Positions 16,904 to 26,131 of a stretch of 64,000 bases of DNA are shown piece by piece. Under the pieces are notes generated by a model. That model ran no database searches and was not told the DNA's origin. It saw nothing but the letters and a program-made list of their open reading frames with translations. Within the stretch, counting starts at the first letter, position 1; the number at the start of each line of letters is the position of its first letter. Origin of the DNA: DASPKM01 sp035628135 (GTDB lineage: Bacteria; Bacteroidota; Bacteroidia; Chitinophagales; Chitinophagaceae); the NCBI GenBank assembly GCA_035628135.1, contig DASPKM010000010.1:124001-188000 (forward strand), given 5' to 3'. Made by a program: the position numbers and the translations under genes.

Positions 16904-18481
16904 TTATTTGTATTGCGGAATGATGGAATTTGCCAGTTCAACCATCTTTTTCAGCCCATCCTCGGGAAGGTTGCCTTTTTTGAATTCCGCCATTACATCG
17001 GGCAGCTTATGTTCCATTTCCATCAGGAAGTGCTCCTCGAACTCTTTCACCTTTTTGACTGCCACATCGCGCAGAAGTCCTTGAGTACCAAGGTAAATAA
17101 TAGCTACCTGCTTTTCCACCGCAAAGGGGGTGTACTGGGGCTGTTTTAGGATCTCCACATTGCGGGCGCCCTTGTCCAGCACCAGCTTGGTAGCGGCGTC
17201 GAGGTCGCCCCCAAACTTGGAAAATGCCTCCATTTCGCGGTAAAGGGCCTGGTCGAGCTTGAGCGTACCGGCCACTTTTTTCATGGATTTGATCTGGGCA
17301 TTTCCTCCTACGCGGCTTACCGAAATACCCACGTTGATCGCGGGACGGATACCGGCATTGAACAGGTTACCCTCCAGGAATATCTGGCCGTCGGTGATGG
17401 AAATTACGTTGGTCGGGATGTACGCAGACACGTCACCTGCCTGAGTTTCAATGATTGGCAAGGCCGTGAGCGATCCTCCGCCCTTAACCATATGACGGAT
17501 GGAATCCGGCAGGTCGTTCATGTTTCTGGCCACGCCATCATCACTAATCACTTTGGCGGCGCGCTCCAGCAAGCGGCTGTGCAGGTAAAATACATCGCCC
17601 GGGTAGGCTTCGCGGCCGGGCGGACGGCGCAGCAGCAGGGATACCTCCCTGTAAGCCACGGCCTGCTTGGACAGATCATCGTAAATGATCAGCGCCGGCC
17701 GGCCGGTATCGCGGAAAAATTCACCGATGGCGGCGCCGGCAAACGGGGCATAGAACTGCAGCGGGGCCGGGTCAGAGGCCGATGCGGCCACGATTACGGT
17801 ATAATCCATGGCACCATTGTCCTGCAGGGTCTTCATAACGCCAGCAATGGTGGAGGCTTTCTGGCCGATGGCCACATATATACAATATACAGGCTTGCCT
17901 GCCTTGTAGAATTCCTTCTGATTAATAATGGTATCGATAGCGATGGCGGTCTTGCCGGTCTGGCGGTCGCCGATGATCAGCTCGCGTTGTCCGCGGCCAA
18001 TTGGGATCATCGCATCGATGGATTTGATACCGGTTTGGAGCGGTTCTTTTACCGGCTCGCGGAAAATTACGCCGGGGGCCTTACGCTCCAGCGGCATTTC
18101 GTAACGCTCGCCTGTAAGAGGTCCCTTCCCATCAATAGGTTCGCCCAATGAGTTTACCACCCTGCCCAGCATGCCCTCACCTACCTGTATGGAGGCGATC
18201 TTGCCAGTACGCTTTACTTTGGCGCCTTCCTGGATGTCGCCCATTTCACCCATCAATACCACACCCACGTTGTCTTCTTCCAGGTTCAGCGCAATGGCCC
18301 TTACGCTGTTTTCAAACTCTACCAGTTCACCGCTGCGCACATTGCTCAACCCGTACACACGGGCAATGCCATCGCCCACCTGCAATACGGTGCCAACTTC
18401 TTCCAGGTCGGCATCGGCGTTGAAGTTGCCAAGCTGCTGCCTTAGTATCGCGGAAATCTCATCAGGTTTAATTTCTACCAT
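16904..18481 (-). CDS. atpA: F-type ATP synthase subunit alpha
   Basis: The 525-residue F1 subunit forms the hexameric head with beta and binds nucleotide without turning it over. It shows the P-loop GDRQTGKTAI, the alpha signature in PAINVGISVSRVGG, and the N-terminal start VEIKPDEISAILRQQL typical of Bacteroidota. Length and motifs are normal. It is the last gene of atpB-atpE-atpF-atpH-atpA. No gamma gene (atpG) follows; a strong terminator comes directly after the stop. Subunits gamma, beta and epsilon must be encoded elsewhere. Confidence 0.98.
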   Translation of the reverse strand: MVEIKPDEISAILRQQLGNFNADADLEEVGTVLQVGDGIARVYGLSNVRSGELVEFENSVRAIALNLEEDNVGVVLMGEMGDIQEGAKVKRTGKIASIQVGEGMLGRVVNSLGEPIDGKGPLTGERYEMPLERKAPGVIFREPVKEPLQTGIKSIDAMIPIGRGQRELIIGDRQTGKTAIAIDTIINQKEFYKAGKPVYCIYVAIGQKASTIAGVMKTLQDNGAMDYTVIVAASASDPAPLQFYAPFAGAAIGEFFRDTGRPALIIYDDLSKQAVAYREVSLLLRRPPGREAYPGDVFYLHSRLLERAAKVISDDGVARNMNDLPDSIRHMVKGGGSLTALPIIETQAGDVSAYIPTNVISITDGQIFLEGNLFNAGIRPAINVGISVSRVGGNAQIKSMKKVAGTLKLDQALYREMEAFSKFGGDLDAATKLVLDKGARNVEILKQPQYTPFAVEKQVAIIYLGTQGLLRDVAVKKVKEFEEHFLMEMEHKLPDVMAEFKKGNLPEDGLKKMVELANSIIPQYK

Positions 18482-18512
18482 AATCTTGTTGTTTTTATTG
18501 TCTCACTATTCA

Positions 18513-19076
18513 CTATCGTATCTTATAAATAAAGTCGTTGTTCAGGAATTGCTTTTTGATTGCTTTCAGATCGTAAGCAATGCTGGCGTCAACCAGCGTA
18601 TCGCCCATCTCCAGCACAAAGCCTCCTACCAGGTCCTCTTTCACTTCGGTCTTCAGTTCAATGTTTTGCATGGGTGTCTGGCTCCGCACCTTGCGAATGA
18701 TTTCCTGCTTCAGGTCTTCGCTCACGGGCTTTGCAGTAGTAAGCTTTACGGTATAAATGCCTTTGTGCCTTTTGTACTGATCGATGAAGGCCTGCACTAT
18801 TTCAGGGAAGTTGGCTTCGCGGCCTTTGCGGATCAGCAATTGGTGAAACGATGCAGTAAGCGCGCTGATCTTTCCTTTGGTAACCGCATTGAAGATGCCT
18901 TCTTTTTTATCAGGCGCAATTACCGGGCTTTTCATCAGGTTTACAAAATCGCGGCTGTTCCTGCAAACAGACTGCAAAAACTGCATGTCCTGGTAAATTG
19001 CTTCCAGCTCATTTCTTTCGATCGCCAGGTCCATTAAGGATTTTGCATACCTGCCGGCTAAACGGGGGTTCAGCAT
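18513..19076 (-). CDS. atpH: F-type ATP synthase subunit delta
   Basis: The 187-residue peripheral-stalk subunit (OSCP homologue) links b to the top of alpha3beta3. The N-terminal helical bundle begins NPRLAGRYAKSLMDLAIE. The C-terminal hallmark is EVKEDLVGGFVLEMGDTLVDASI, containing the conserved LVGG turn. It starts only three bases after the stop of atpF, consistent with coupled translation. Length is within the family range. Confidence 0.97.
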   Translation of the reverse strand: MLNPRLAGRYAKSLMDLAIERNELEAIYQDMQFLQSVCRNSRDFVNLMKSPVIAPDKKEGIFNAVTKGKISALTASFHQLLIRKGREANFPEIVQAFIDQYKRHKGIYTVKLTTAKPVSEDLKQEIIRKVRSQTPMQNIELKTEVKEDLVGGFVLEMGDTLVDASIAYDLKAIKKQFLNNDFIYKIR

Positions 19077-19079
19077 TTA

Positions 19080-19574
19080 CTAATTCAATTTTATTTCGTT
19101 CGTCAATTGCTTGATGTAATCCTCCTGTTCTTTGGTATCGGACAGTTCCCTGCGCAATACTTTCTCGGCCACTTCAATTACCAGGTTGCCTATCTGGTTC
19201 TTTACATCGGTAATGGCGGCCATTTTCTGCCGCTGAATGGCTTGCTGAGCTTCCATGACAATGCGTCCTGCTTCGGCTTTGGCCTGTTCCTTGGCATCGT
19301 TCACGATCTTGTCCCTGGTTTCGCGCGCTTCTTTCAGCAGTTGGCCTCGTTCTTCCCGGGCCTTGGCCAGCAACGCCTCGTTTTCGCTTTGCAATTGTGC
19401 CATTTCGGCCCTCACCCTTTCCGCGGTAGCCAACGAATCGGCGATGCTAGTTTCTCTTTCCCTGAGCGATTTAAGAATGGGTTTCCAGGCAAACTTTTTA
19501 AGTATGAACAGCACCACCAGGAAAGCCAGCAAGGTCCAGATGATCAATCCTAAAGGAGGTAATAAAAGATCCAT
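19080..19574 (-). CDS. atpF: F-type ATP synthase subunit b
   Basis: The 164-residue peripheral-stalk subunit has one membrane helix at the N-terminus (PLGLIIWTLLAFLVVLFILK) and then a long charged coiled coil (SIADSLATAERVRAEMAQLQ onward) that dimerises and contacts delta. The WKPILKSLREREtype transition after the membrane helix is typical. It sits between atpE and atpH on one transcript. Confidence 0.96.
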   Translation of the reverse strand: MDLLLPPLGLIIWTLLAFLVVLFILKKFAWKPILKSLRERETSIADSLATAERVRAEMAQLQSENEALLAKAREERGQLLKEARETRDKIVNDAKEQAKAEAGRIVMEAQQAIQRQKMAAITDVKNQIGNLVIEVAEKVLRRELSDTKEQEDYIKQLTNEIKLN

Positions 19575-19683
19575 ATGCTAATGATTTTCAGAAAAGCTTT
19601 GTAAGTGGCCGGTTTTTGAATTACTGCATCCTCCGCCCTGTGCTTTGGATGCAGTAATTAATTTTTACGTGCTTTGCCGTGGC

Positions 19684-19941
19684 TTATTTCAATACAGCCA
19701 ACAGGCCGGCGATAACCGCAAACAGCGCAACACCCTCTACGAAGGCCGCTGTAAGGATCATGTTAGCACGAATGTCGTTGATAGCTTCCGGTTGGCGGGC
19801 AATAGCTTCAACAGCGCCCTTACCTATCTGGCCGATACCAATACCGGCGCCGATAGCGGCAAGTCCTGCACCAATTGCACCACCCAGGTGGGAATATCCC
19901 AGCTCCGGGGCAGCCTGCAACAAAATCTCGAACATTGTCAT
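19684..19941 (-). CDS. atpE: F-type ATP synthase subunit c
   Basis: The 85-residue ring subunit is two hydrophobic helices joined by the polar loop ARQPEAINDI. The ion-binding glutamate lies in the second helix (ILTAAFVEGVALFAVIAG). The residues after it are Gly-Val-Ala rather than the Ser-Thr pair of Na+-binding rings, so proton coupling is likely, although helix 1 has a GQ pair (GIGIGQIGKG). The Ala/Gly-rich first helix GAIGAGLAAIGAGIGIG is canonical. Confidence 0.97.
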   Translation of the reverse strand: MTMFEILLQAAPELGYSHLGGAIGAGLAAIGAGIGIGQIGKGAVEAIARQPEAINDIRANMILTAAFVEGVALFAVIAGLLAVLK

Positions 19942-19973
19942 CTTACTTGGTTTTATATATAATTAATAAAAGA

Positions 19974-21119
19974 CTAAACGACTGCCGGGTCATGATGACC
20001 GTCTACATCATCGTGGCCGCCTTCAAACGCCTGGCCTATGAATACAGCTGTCAGGTTGGTAAAAATGAAGGCCTGGATAAAGGCCACCAGTATCTCGATA
20101 AAATAAATGAACACCGTAAACAGCACCGACACCGGCGCAAAGCCCCAGCCAACTCCTTTATTCATGAGACCAAAAATGAAGATCAGCGAAATGAAGCTGA
20201 GGATAATGATGTGCCCGGCCACCATGTTGGCGAACAAACGGACAATCAAGGCGAAGGGCTTGGTAAAAATGCTCAGTATCTCCACTGGTATCAGGATGAT
20301 CTTTACGCCCATCGGCACCGGCGGCCAAACAATATGGCCCCAATAGTGCTTGTTGGTGCTGAACATAATCACAATGAATGAAATAACACCCAGCACCAGG
20401 GTAAAGGCCACGTTTCCGGTTACGTTTGCCGAACCGGGCAACAGGCCGAATAAGTTATTGATAAGAATGAAAAAGAAAACGGTCAGCAGGTAAGGAAGGT
20501 ACCGCTCGTATTTACGGCCCAGGTTGGGCTTTGCCACTTCATCTCTTACGAAGGTGATGACGGGTTCAATGGCATTCTGGATACCTTTGGGCGCGGTGCG
20601 GGTACCCTGGCCTTTTTGATAGCGCTTAGCCATGCCGATAAGGATCCACGATAAAATGGTGAGTGCCAGGATCATTTGCACTACGTTCCGGGTCATGGAC
20701 AAGTCGTACACTTTAACTGATTCATCGTGCCGGCCGGCAGCGTTTACAGGAATTATTTTCCCATGGTCCAGCTTATATCCTTTATAAGCTTTGTGGCCAT
20801 GCTCGAATTTGGACGACATAAAAACGTCCAGCCCGCGCTGTGGTGAATATAATATTACCGGAAGGGGAATAGTAATGTGCGTATGGCCGACAGTAGCGAA
20901 ATGAAACTCATGACCGTCCTTGATATGCTCCATTATGAGCTCCGCGGGGTCGAAATCGCCTTCTTTGGCTTGTTCGGCACCCTTGTCTTCGCTATAATGC
21001 GGGGTAACATCTCCGGTAGTATCGGCGCGATGTTCCTGGGCCAGGATCGCATTAGAAAAAAACAGTATGTTTAGGCTGAAAACCGCTACCAACAAGGATT
21101 TGAGACTTCTAAAGGTCAT
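19974..21119 (-). CDS. atpB: F-type ATP synthase subunit a
   Basis: The 381-residue protein forms the proton half-channels next to the c-ring. The essential arginine is in PFALIVRLFANMVAGH, and later helices include FIEILVAFIQAFIFTNLTAVFI. ATG 21119 is chosen because it gives a signal peptide (MTFRSLKSLLVAVFSLNILF) and follows AGAGGAG, a Shine-Dalgarno sequence unusual in this group; the frame stays open upstream, but that part overlaps the ABC exporter gene. A long N-terminal periplasmic segment, rich in His, Asp and Glu, precedes the first channel helix, as in other Bacteroidota. Confidence 0.95.
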   Translation of the reverse strand: MTFRSLKSLLVAVFSLNILFFSNAILAQEHRADTTGDVTPHYSEDKGAEQAKEGDFDPAELIMEHIKDGHEFHFATVGHTHITIPLPVILYSPQRGLDVFMSSKFEHGHKAYKGYKLDHGKIIPVNAAGRHDESVKVYDLSMTRNVVQMILALTILSWILIGMAKRYQKGQGTRTAPKGIQNAIEPVITFVRDEVAKPNLGRKYERYLPYLLTVFFFILINNLFGLLPGSANVTGNVAFTLVLGVISFIVIMFSTNKHYWGHIVWPPVPMGVKIILIPVEILSIFTKPFALIVRLFANMVAGHIIILSFISLIFIFGLMNKGVGWGFAPVSVLFTVFIYFIEILVAFIQAFIFTNLTAVFIGQAFEGGHDDVDGHHDPAVV

Positions 21120-21140
21120 AAGCTCCTCTGAAATTTGCCG

Positions 21141-21174
21141 CAAAGATAAGGATGGAGGGATGAAAAATGGCAAA
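21141..21174 (-). promoter_or_regulatory. Promoter of the atp operon
   Basis: On the minus strand, TTTG (21174-21171), a 22-base spacer and TATCTTTG (21148-21141) match the consensus. The -7 box ends 22 bases before the atpB ATG, and the -33 box lies beside the stop of the ABC exporter gene. Confidence 0.7.
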
Positions 21175-22959
21175 TCAAACAAACTTCCCTGCTTTTTCAA
21201 ACTGCATCTGGTGCAGCCTGAAATAAAACCCTCCGCTTTCCAATAATTCCTGGTGGGTGCCTGCCTCCACGATCTCTCCTTTTTCCAGCACAATTATCTT
21301 ATGTGCCTTGCGGATGGTGGAAAGCCGGTGGGCGATGACGATGGAGGTCCTTCCGGCGATCAGGGTATCGGTAGCCCTTTGTATCATTCTTTCCGATTCC
21401 GTATCCACTGAAGATGTGGCCTCGTCGAGCACCAGTATGGATGGATTGTATAACAAAGCGCGGATGAAGGAAAGCAATTGACGCTGGCCCAGCGATAGTG
21501 TGGTGCCTCTTTCCATTACGTTGTAGTCATACCCATCGGGCAGCTGCATGATAAAATCGTGCATGCCTATCAGCTTTGCTGCTTCCACTACCCGCTCGCG
21601 TGAAATTTCAGGATTGCGCAGCGTGATATTGTCAAGCACAGAACCCGAAAATAAGAACACGTCCTGCAATACGATGCCGATGTGCGAACGCAGTTCATCT
21701 AATTTATAATCACGAATATTTACGTTATCGATGAGTATCTCGCCCTTGTTCGGTTCATACAGCCTGTTGAGCAAACTGATGATGGAGGTCTTGCCGCTGC
21801 CCGTATGCCCTACCAAGGCGATGGTTTCACCAGGGTTTACGTGAAATGAAATATTCTTCAGCACATAGCGCTCCGGCGCATACCCGAACCATACCTTGTC
21901 GAACTTTATCTCACCGCGAACATTTTCGGGTGCATACGTTCCCTCATCCTTTATAAAATCATCATTGTCCATTACCTTGAACACCCGCTCTCCCGCCACC
22001 ATTCCCATTTGCAACACGTTGAACTTATCTGCAATTACCCGCAAAGGCCGGAACAGCAAATTCAGGTACAGCACAAAAGCGATCATTTTACCTGGCAGTT
22101 CTCTTGCTTCCGCCGGTGATACGGACAACGATGCATTGGCCGCCCACCATACTAGTAACCCGATGCCGGTAGCCAATATGATTTCCACCACGGGAAAAAA
22201 TACCGAATACGCAAAAATGGCGTGGATGTTGGCGTTGCGGTGTTCCTTGTTGATCTGGCGGAACTTTTCAAATTCTTTTTTCTCGGCTGCAAATGCCTGC
22301 ACCACCTGCATGCCGGTGATGTGCTCCTGCACAAAGGCGTTCAATTGCGATACCGCATTGCGCACGCGGATGAAGGATTTATTTACGCTTTCCTTGAAAA
22401 AATACGTGGCCATTATCAGCAATGGAAAAGGCGCCAGGCTTATGAGCGAGAGCCTCCAATCGGCGGCAAACATCATTACCAATATTGCTACGATCGACAA
22501 CAGGTCCGCAATAATGGGTATCAATCCGTCTGCAAACACATCGTTGATGCGTTCGATATCATCCACGGTACGGGTAGTGAGCGTGCCTATGGGCGTTTTA
22601 TCGAACTGCGAGAGGTTCAATCGCAATATTTTTTTATATACTGTAACCCTTAGGTCGCGTACAACGGTTTGGCCCAGCCAGGCCGTGATGTAAGAAAAAT
22701 AAAATCGAAACGCGGTCTCTATCAGGAGCAATCCTACCTGGATAACGGTGATCCAGATCAGCCAGTTGTAGTTGTTGTTTTGTATGTGATCGTTTACCGT
22801 TACCTGTATCAGGTAAGGCCGGATGGGAGTAAACAACGCAAGCAGCACGGCCAGTGCAATGGAAATGTAGAAGCGTTTTTTGTACGGTGCGGCGTACTGG
22901 AATACGCGCCTTAGCAGGCCGAAGTCGAAGATTTTTTTTGCAATGCCTTTTTCTGCCAT
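21175..22959 (-). CDS. ABC exporter with fused membrane and ATPase domains (MsbA/LmrA type)
   Basis: The 594-residue half-transporter has a six-helix type I exporter domain (residues about 20-330) followed by the nucleotide-binding domain. Walker A is GHTGSGKTS, the signature LSLGQRQ (a G-for-S variant is not present at the second position), and Walker B plus D-loop LVLDEATSSVDTES; the H-loop is in IVIAHRLST. It probably acts as a homodimer at the inner membrane, exporting lipid, drug or peptide. It is upstream of atpB but the atp operon has its own promoter, so joint control is not required. Confidence 0.93.
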   Translation of the reverse strand: MAEKGIAKKIFDFGLLRRVFQYAAPYKKRFYISIALAVLLALFTPIRPYLIQVTVNDHIQNNNYNWLIWITVIQVGLLLIETAFRFYFSYITAWLGQTVVRDLRVTVYKKILRLNLSQFDKTPIGTLTTRTVDDIERINDVFADGLIPIIADLLSIVAILVMMFAADWRLSLISLAPFPLLIMATYFFKESVNKSFIRVRNAVSQLNAFVQEHITGMQVVQAFAAEKKEFEKFRQINKEHRNANIHAIFAYSVFFPVVEIILATGIGLLVWWAANASLSVSPAEARELPGKMIAFVLYLNLLFRPLRVIADKFNVLQMGMVAGERVFKVMDNDDFIKDEGTYAPENVRGEIKFDKVWFGYAPERYVLKNISFHVNPGETIALVGHTGSGKTSIISLLNRLYEPNKGEILIDNVNIRDYKLDELRSHIGIVLQDVFLFSGSVLDNITLRNPEISRERVVEAAKLIGMHDFIMQLPDGYDYNVMERGTTLSLGQRQLLSFIRALLYNPSILVLDEATSSVDTESERMIQRATDTLIAGRTSIVIAHRLSTIRKAHKIIVLEKGEIVEAGTHQELLESGGFYFRLHQMQFEKAGKFV

Positions 22960-22969
22960 GATAAGCGCT

Positions 22970-22977
22970 CAAAGATA
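22970..22977 (-). promoter_or_regulatory. Candidate -7 element for the ABC exporter gene
   Basis: On the minus strand the sequence reads TATCTTTG, a full TAnnTTTG match, ending 11 bases before the ATG at 22959. No -33 TTG is found at the usual spacing. Confidence 0.45.
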
Positions 22978-23046
22978 GTCCATCCAACATACATGGACAG
23001 GCGTACGTCATGGGCTAACGCCACTTAAAAAATTTAACCCTTTGTG

Positions 23047-25254
23047 TTATTGCCCCGTTTCCATGGCCCTGCGGTAAGCTTTGATAAAGATGGCGCCCAG
23101 GTTTTTGTAAGGAGGAATATAATCATCGAACTTTTCCTTGGCGGCTGCTTCGTTCTGGAAGCGTTCGCCCAGTTCGCGCCACATGCCGATCCAGTCTACG
23201 TTGCGGCCATTGACCAGCGTGGTATTGATGGCCTGCAGGATAGGCTCATTTACGGTTTTGGTGCCCACCTGCTTCGATGAAATGATGTGGGCATCTTCGC
23301 TGATGGTCAATACATCGTTCAGGTTATTGTATCCGCCGCAAGAACCCAGCACAACTATCCTGGCCGAAGTAGCCAGTTGGTTAAGCGTGTACTTGAGGTG
23401 ATAACTATGTCCACGGTGTATGACCACGGTAGGTTTTAATTGCTGTTCGTACAGGTATTCATTCAGCTTGGCTTGTGCACGCGCATCGGGATCGTCGGGA
23501 CCGTACAGCGGCTTATTGGCAAATATCACTACGGGCTTGCCTTTGGTAGACGTAATGGTTACCCAATGGGGATTCTCAGCTATTTTCCAGTCGGACCGTC
23601 CGCGGAACATGCCCATGAAATTGGCATACGATAATTGACCATCCTTGTCTTCATCACCATAAAAAAATACCTGTTGTATCACGCGGCCGCTGTCATCGCA
23701 AAGGGCTTTGTAATCTACCGTGTATACCGGCGGAATGCCCAGTGTTGCCGAGAGGTCGATCTTGCGCGTGGAGTCCGTTGACTCAAACAATGTTTTCAGC
23801 AGGTTATAGATCACTTTTCCGCGCTGGTTGTTATCATCAACGTTTCGTTTGTAATTCCATTCCACTTCCTGCAATACCTGTGCGGCCAACTCGGGATTTT
23901 TATCCATGATGCTGCTGTAGGAGTCCGCTACATCCACCGCGTCTTCCAGGCCCTTGGTCCTTTCAAGACCAATGATAAATGCCTTCATCAGCGTGGTGGC
24001 ATTTTCCTTGCTCATGCGGCCGAGAAAATCGTTGAGCGTATTGTAACCAGCTGCCATCTTAATGAACTTCCTGAAGTAGTCGGCGTTTACGCTCATCAGT
24101 AAAGTATCGCCGCTGCTGGGGTTGGGCATTCGTTGAAATATTCGTTTGTATACGCCCAGGTAGCTGGATGTATAAATTTCATCTTCGCCCAATACGATCA
24201 GGTAATACAATTCCTGCGGCGTAAAGCCATCGAGCTTGCGGAAGCGAACGTTTTCGTCTTCCACCGCGTGCAGGCCATTGATCTCGCGAATAAAATTATC
24301 CTTAGCCTTGCGGGCCAGCATGTCGGTAAGGGCCGACATTTCCCAGGCGGTATCTTTCATCGGCGGCAATAAGCGCCGTGCATAATCCACCCTTGTCTTC
24401 ACCAGCAGGCGGTAATATTCAAAATCGTTTTCTTTTACCTTATCGATCTGTTCGAAAGTAAGATTGCCTTTAAGAATGTTATCGAGGAAAGGGAAATATA
24501 ATTGGCCGCTGCGGTTGTTGGCCATGCGGGCCACTGTTTTTACCAGGTTGTCGTTATGATTGCGGATCCTGCTGGCCAGGCGGTTGCTGCCGGCTGCATA
24601 GTCGTACAATTTGCGCGGGTTGTCGTGCGCTGCCAGTGCAATGAGCGAATCCGCCGAACGGAGGTCGGGATTTCTGCTAAGCACCGGCAAGATTTCATTG
24701 GGATGCAGGGCCAGGTATTTTTCCAGCAAATGTATGCGCGAGGGTTCTATGCCCGGGTTAGGTGTGGGATATAAAAAACAGTCCACAATGATCTTTCCTA
24801 CCCCGTATTCATTGGCAATTATTACGGGCTCGATGCTCTTGCGCTCCTGGTCAAGCTTCATGGCGGTTAGGAATGCATTGAACACGGCGGGCGCCTGCGA
24901 GGCGGAATGGTCTTTCTTATTCCAGCTCTGGTTAAATCCGCGCAGCATCAGCTCCAGGGCCTTGAGGTATTTTTTCTTATCGTTACCGGTAAGAACGGAG
25001 TCCAGCTCAAGTTTTTCCTGGAATTGGTCGAGCCGGCGGATGAGTGCATCCTCTATCTGGAGATTAATGGATTCGTCACGCGTAAGTTGTACTGTCCCAC
25101 TGGTATTCAACAGCTTTCGTTGTTCTTTATCCACATTATCATGCCATAGCATGCGGTCGCGGGCAACTGCAAACGGGTAAACATGTGGCTGCGCCGCGGT
25201 TTGGGCAGCCGTTAGCAGAGGTAAAAGCAGGGTAACAAGTAAAAACAGCCTCAT
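23047..25254 (-). CDS. Large secreted protein with possible caspase/gingipain-like C-terminal domain
   Basis: The 735-residue precursor has a signal peptide (MRLFLLVTLLLPLLTAAQTA). Most of it is helical and not recognised. Near the C-terminus, residues 534-545 read as an EF-hand-like loop (DEDKDGQLSYAN, with Asn rather than Glu at position 12). Further on come VVIHRGHS (H613, G615, H616) and IVVLGSCGG (C639). A His-Gly type motif at the end of one hydrophobic strand followed by a strand ending in Ser/Ala-Cys is the catalytic layout of clan CD cysteine peptidases (caspases, gingipains). There is no T9SS sorting domain. The peptidase assignment is an inference from motif layout. Confidence 0.7.
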   Translation of the reverse strand: MRLFLLVTLLLPLLTAAQTAAQPHVYPFAVARDRMLWHDNVDKEQRKLLNTSGTVQLTRDESINLQIEDALIRRLDQFQEKLELDSVLTGNDKKKYLKALELMLRGFNQSWNKKDHSASQAPAVFNAFLTAMKLDQERKSIEPVIIANEYGVGKIIVDCFLYPTPNPGIEPSRIHLLEKYLALHPNEILPVLSRNPDLRSADSLIALAAHDNPRKLYDYAAGSNRLASRIRNHNDNLVKTVARMANNRSGQLYFPFLDNILKGNLTFEQIDKVKENDFEYYRLLVKTRVDYARRLLPPMKDTAWEMSALTDMLARKAKDNFIREINGLHAVEDENVRFRKLDGFTPQELYYLIVLGEDEIYTSSYLGVYKRIFQRMPNPSSGDTLLMSVNADYFRKFIKMAAGYNTLNDFLGRMSKENATTLMKAFIIGLERTKGLEDAVDVADSYSSIMDKNPELAAQVLQEVEWNYKRNVDDNNQRGKVIYNLLKTLFESTDSTRKIDLSATLGIPPVYTVDYKALCDDSGRVIQQVFFYGDEDKDGQLSYANFMGMFRGRSDWKIAENPHWVTITSTKGKPVVIFANKPLYGPDDPDARAQAKLNEYLYEQQLKPTVVIHRGHSYHLKYTLNQLATSARIVVLGSCGGYNNLNDVLTISEDAHIISSKQVGTKTVNEPILQAINTTLVNGRNVDWIGMWRELGERFQNEAAAKEKFDDYIPPYKNLGAIFIKAYRRAMETGQ

Positions 25255-25279
25255 ATTATCCTTTCAGCAAAGTATGTAG

Positions 25280-25308
25280 CAAAATTACTACCAATTACTT
25301 GTATACAA
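25280..25308 (-). promoter_or_regulatory. Promoter of the large secreted protein gene
   Basis: On the minus strand, TTG (25308-25306), an 18-base spacer and TAATTTTG (25287-25280) match the consensus, with the ATG 26 bases downstream at 25254. Confidence 0.65.
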
Positions 25309-25416
25309 CGGGAAATAGTGAATGGATGGTATATCACTGTTAATAATTAGCCAATTAGGTCATCAGGGGTGTATTAAGAAATTGTAAACTACCGGGTTCA
25401 TATATCGCATTTCAAG

Positions 25417-25424
25417 TAGGTTTG
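25417..25424 (+). promoter_or_regulatory. Candidate -7 element of the two-component operon
   Basis: TAGGTTTG is a full TAnnTTTG match, 17 bases before the response-regulator ATG. A TTC, one base off TTG, lies 17 bases further upstream. Confidence 0.5.
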
Positions 25425-25441
25425 CGAAAATAAAAGCGTTA

Positions 25442-26122
25442 ATGGAGCCCAAAGGCAAGAAAATCCTGATTGCTGATGATGAACCGGACATATTAGAGAT
25501 CATACAATATAATCTTCTCAAGGAAGGTTTTGATGTAACAACCGCGAAAGACGGGGACGAAGCCCTTAACAAGGCCAGGCTCCAGCATCCGGACCTGATC
25601 ATCCTGGACATTATGATGCCGAAGAAGAATGGGGTGGAAGTGTGCGAGCTACTCCGTTCGCAACCCGCATTTAAAGGAACCCTGATCATTTTCCTGACCG
25701 CATTGAACGATGAAAACTCCCACATCAGGGGCCTGGAGACCGGCGCCGACGATTATATAAGCAAACCCATCAGTCCCAAAGTATTGGTAAGCCGGGTAAA
25801 CGCATTGTTCCGACGCCTGCAAAAAGAGGCGGGCGACAAAGTACTGGAATTCGACGGGCTGGTGATCGACCCGGTAAAATTCGAAGTGTTGGTAAACGAA
25901 CGCAGCGTAACCCTGGCCAAAAAAGAATTCGAGCTGCTGTACCTGCTGGCTGGCCGGCCCGGACGTGTTTATCTGCGCAATGAAATCTTGAACCAGGTTT
26001 GGGGTAATGATGTGATCGTGGGCGACAGGACCATCGACGTACACATCCGCAAGATCCGCCAGAAACTCGGAATGGATTGCATTACCACCGTAAAGGGAGT
26101 AGGATATAAGTTTGATGTATGA
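25442..26122 (+). CDS. OmpR/PhoB-family response regulator
   Basis: The 226-residue protein has an N-terminal receiver with the acidic pair D12-D13, phospho-acceptor D56 (LIILDIMMP), T86 and K108 (ISKP). The C-terminal winged helix has LAKKEFELLYLLAGRPGRV and DRTIDVHIRKIRQKLG, ending VKGVGYKFDV. The stop is ten bases before the kinase ATG, so the two form one operon. In Bacteroidota this subtype is often named PhoB/PhoP. A phosphate island begins about 4 kb away, so control of phosphate genes is plausible but not shown. Confidence 0.93.
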   Translation: MEPKGKKILIADDEPDILEIIQYNLLKEGFDVTTAKDGDEALNKARLQHPDLIILDIMMPKKNGVEVCELLRSQPAFKGTLIIFLTALNDENSHIRGLETGADDYISKPISPKVLVSRVNALFRRLQKEAGDKVLEFDGLVIDPVKFEVLVNERSVTLAKKEFELLYLLAGRPGRVYLRNEILNQVWGNDVIVGDRTIDVHIRKIRQKLGMDCITTVKGVGYKFDV

Positions 26123-26131
26123 TATTTGAAG

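Noticed and set aside
17492..18151. Open frame of 219 codons on the plus strand
   Set aside because: It is opposite atpA, whose coding is certain.
21120..21293. 58-codon N-terminal extension of atpB
   Set aside because: It overlaps the ABC exporter gene; ATG 21119 has a Shine-Dalgarno sequence and begins a signal peptide.
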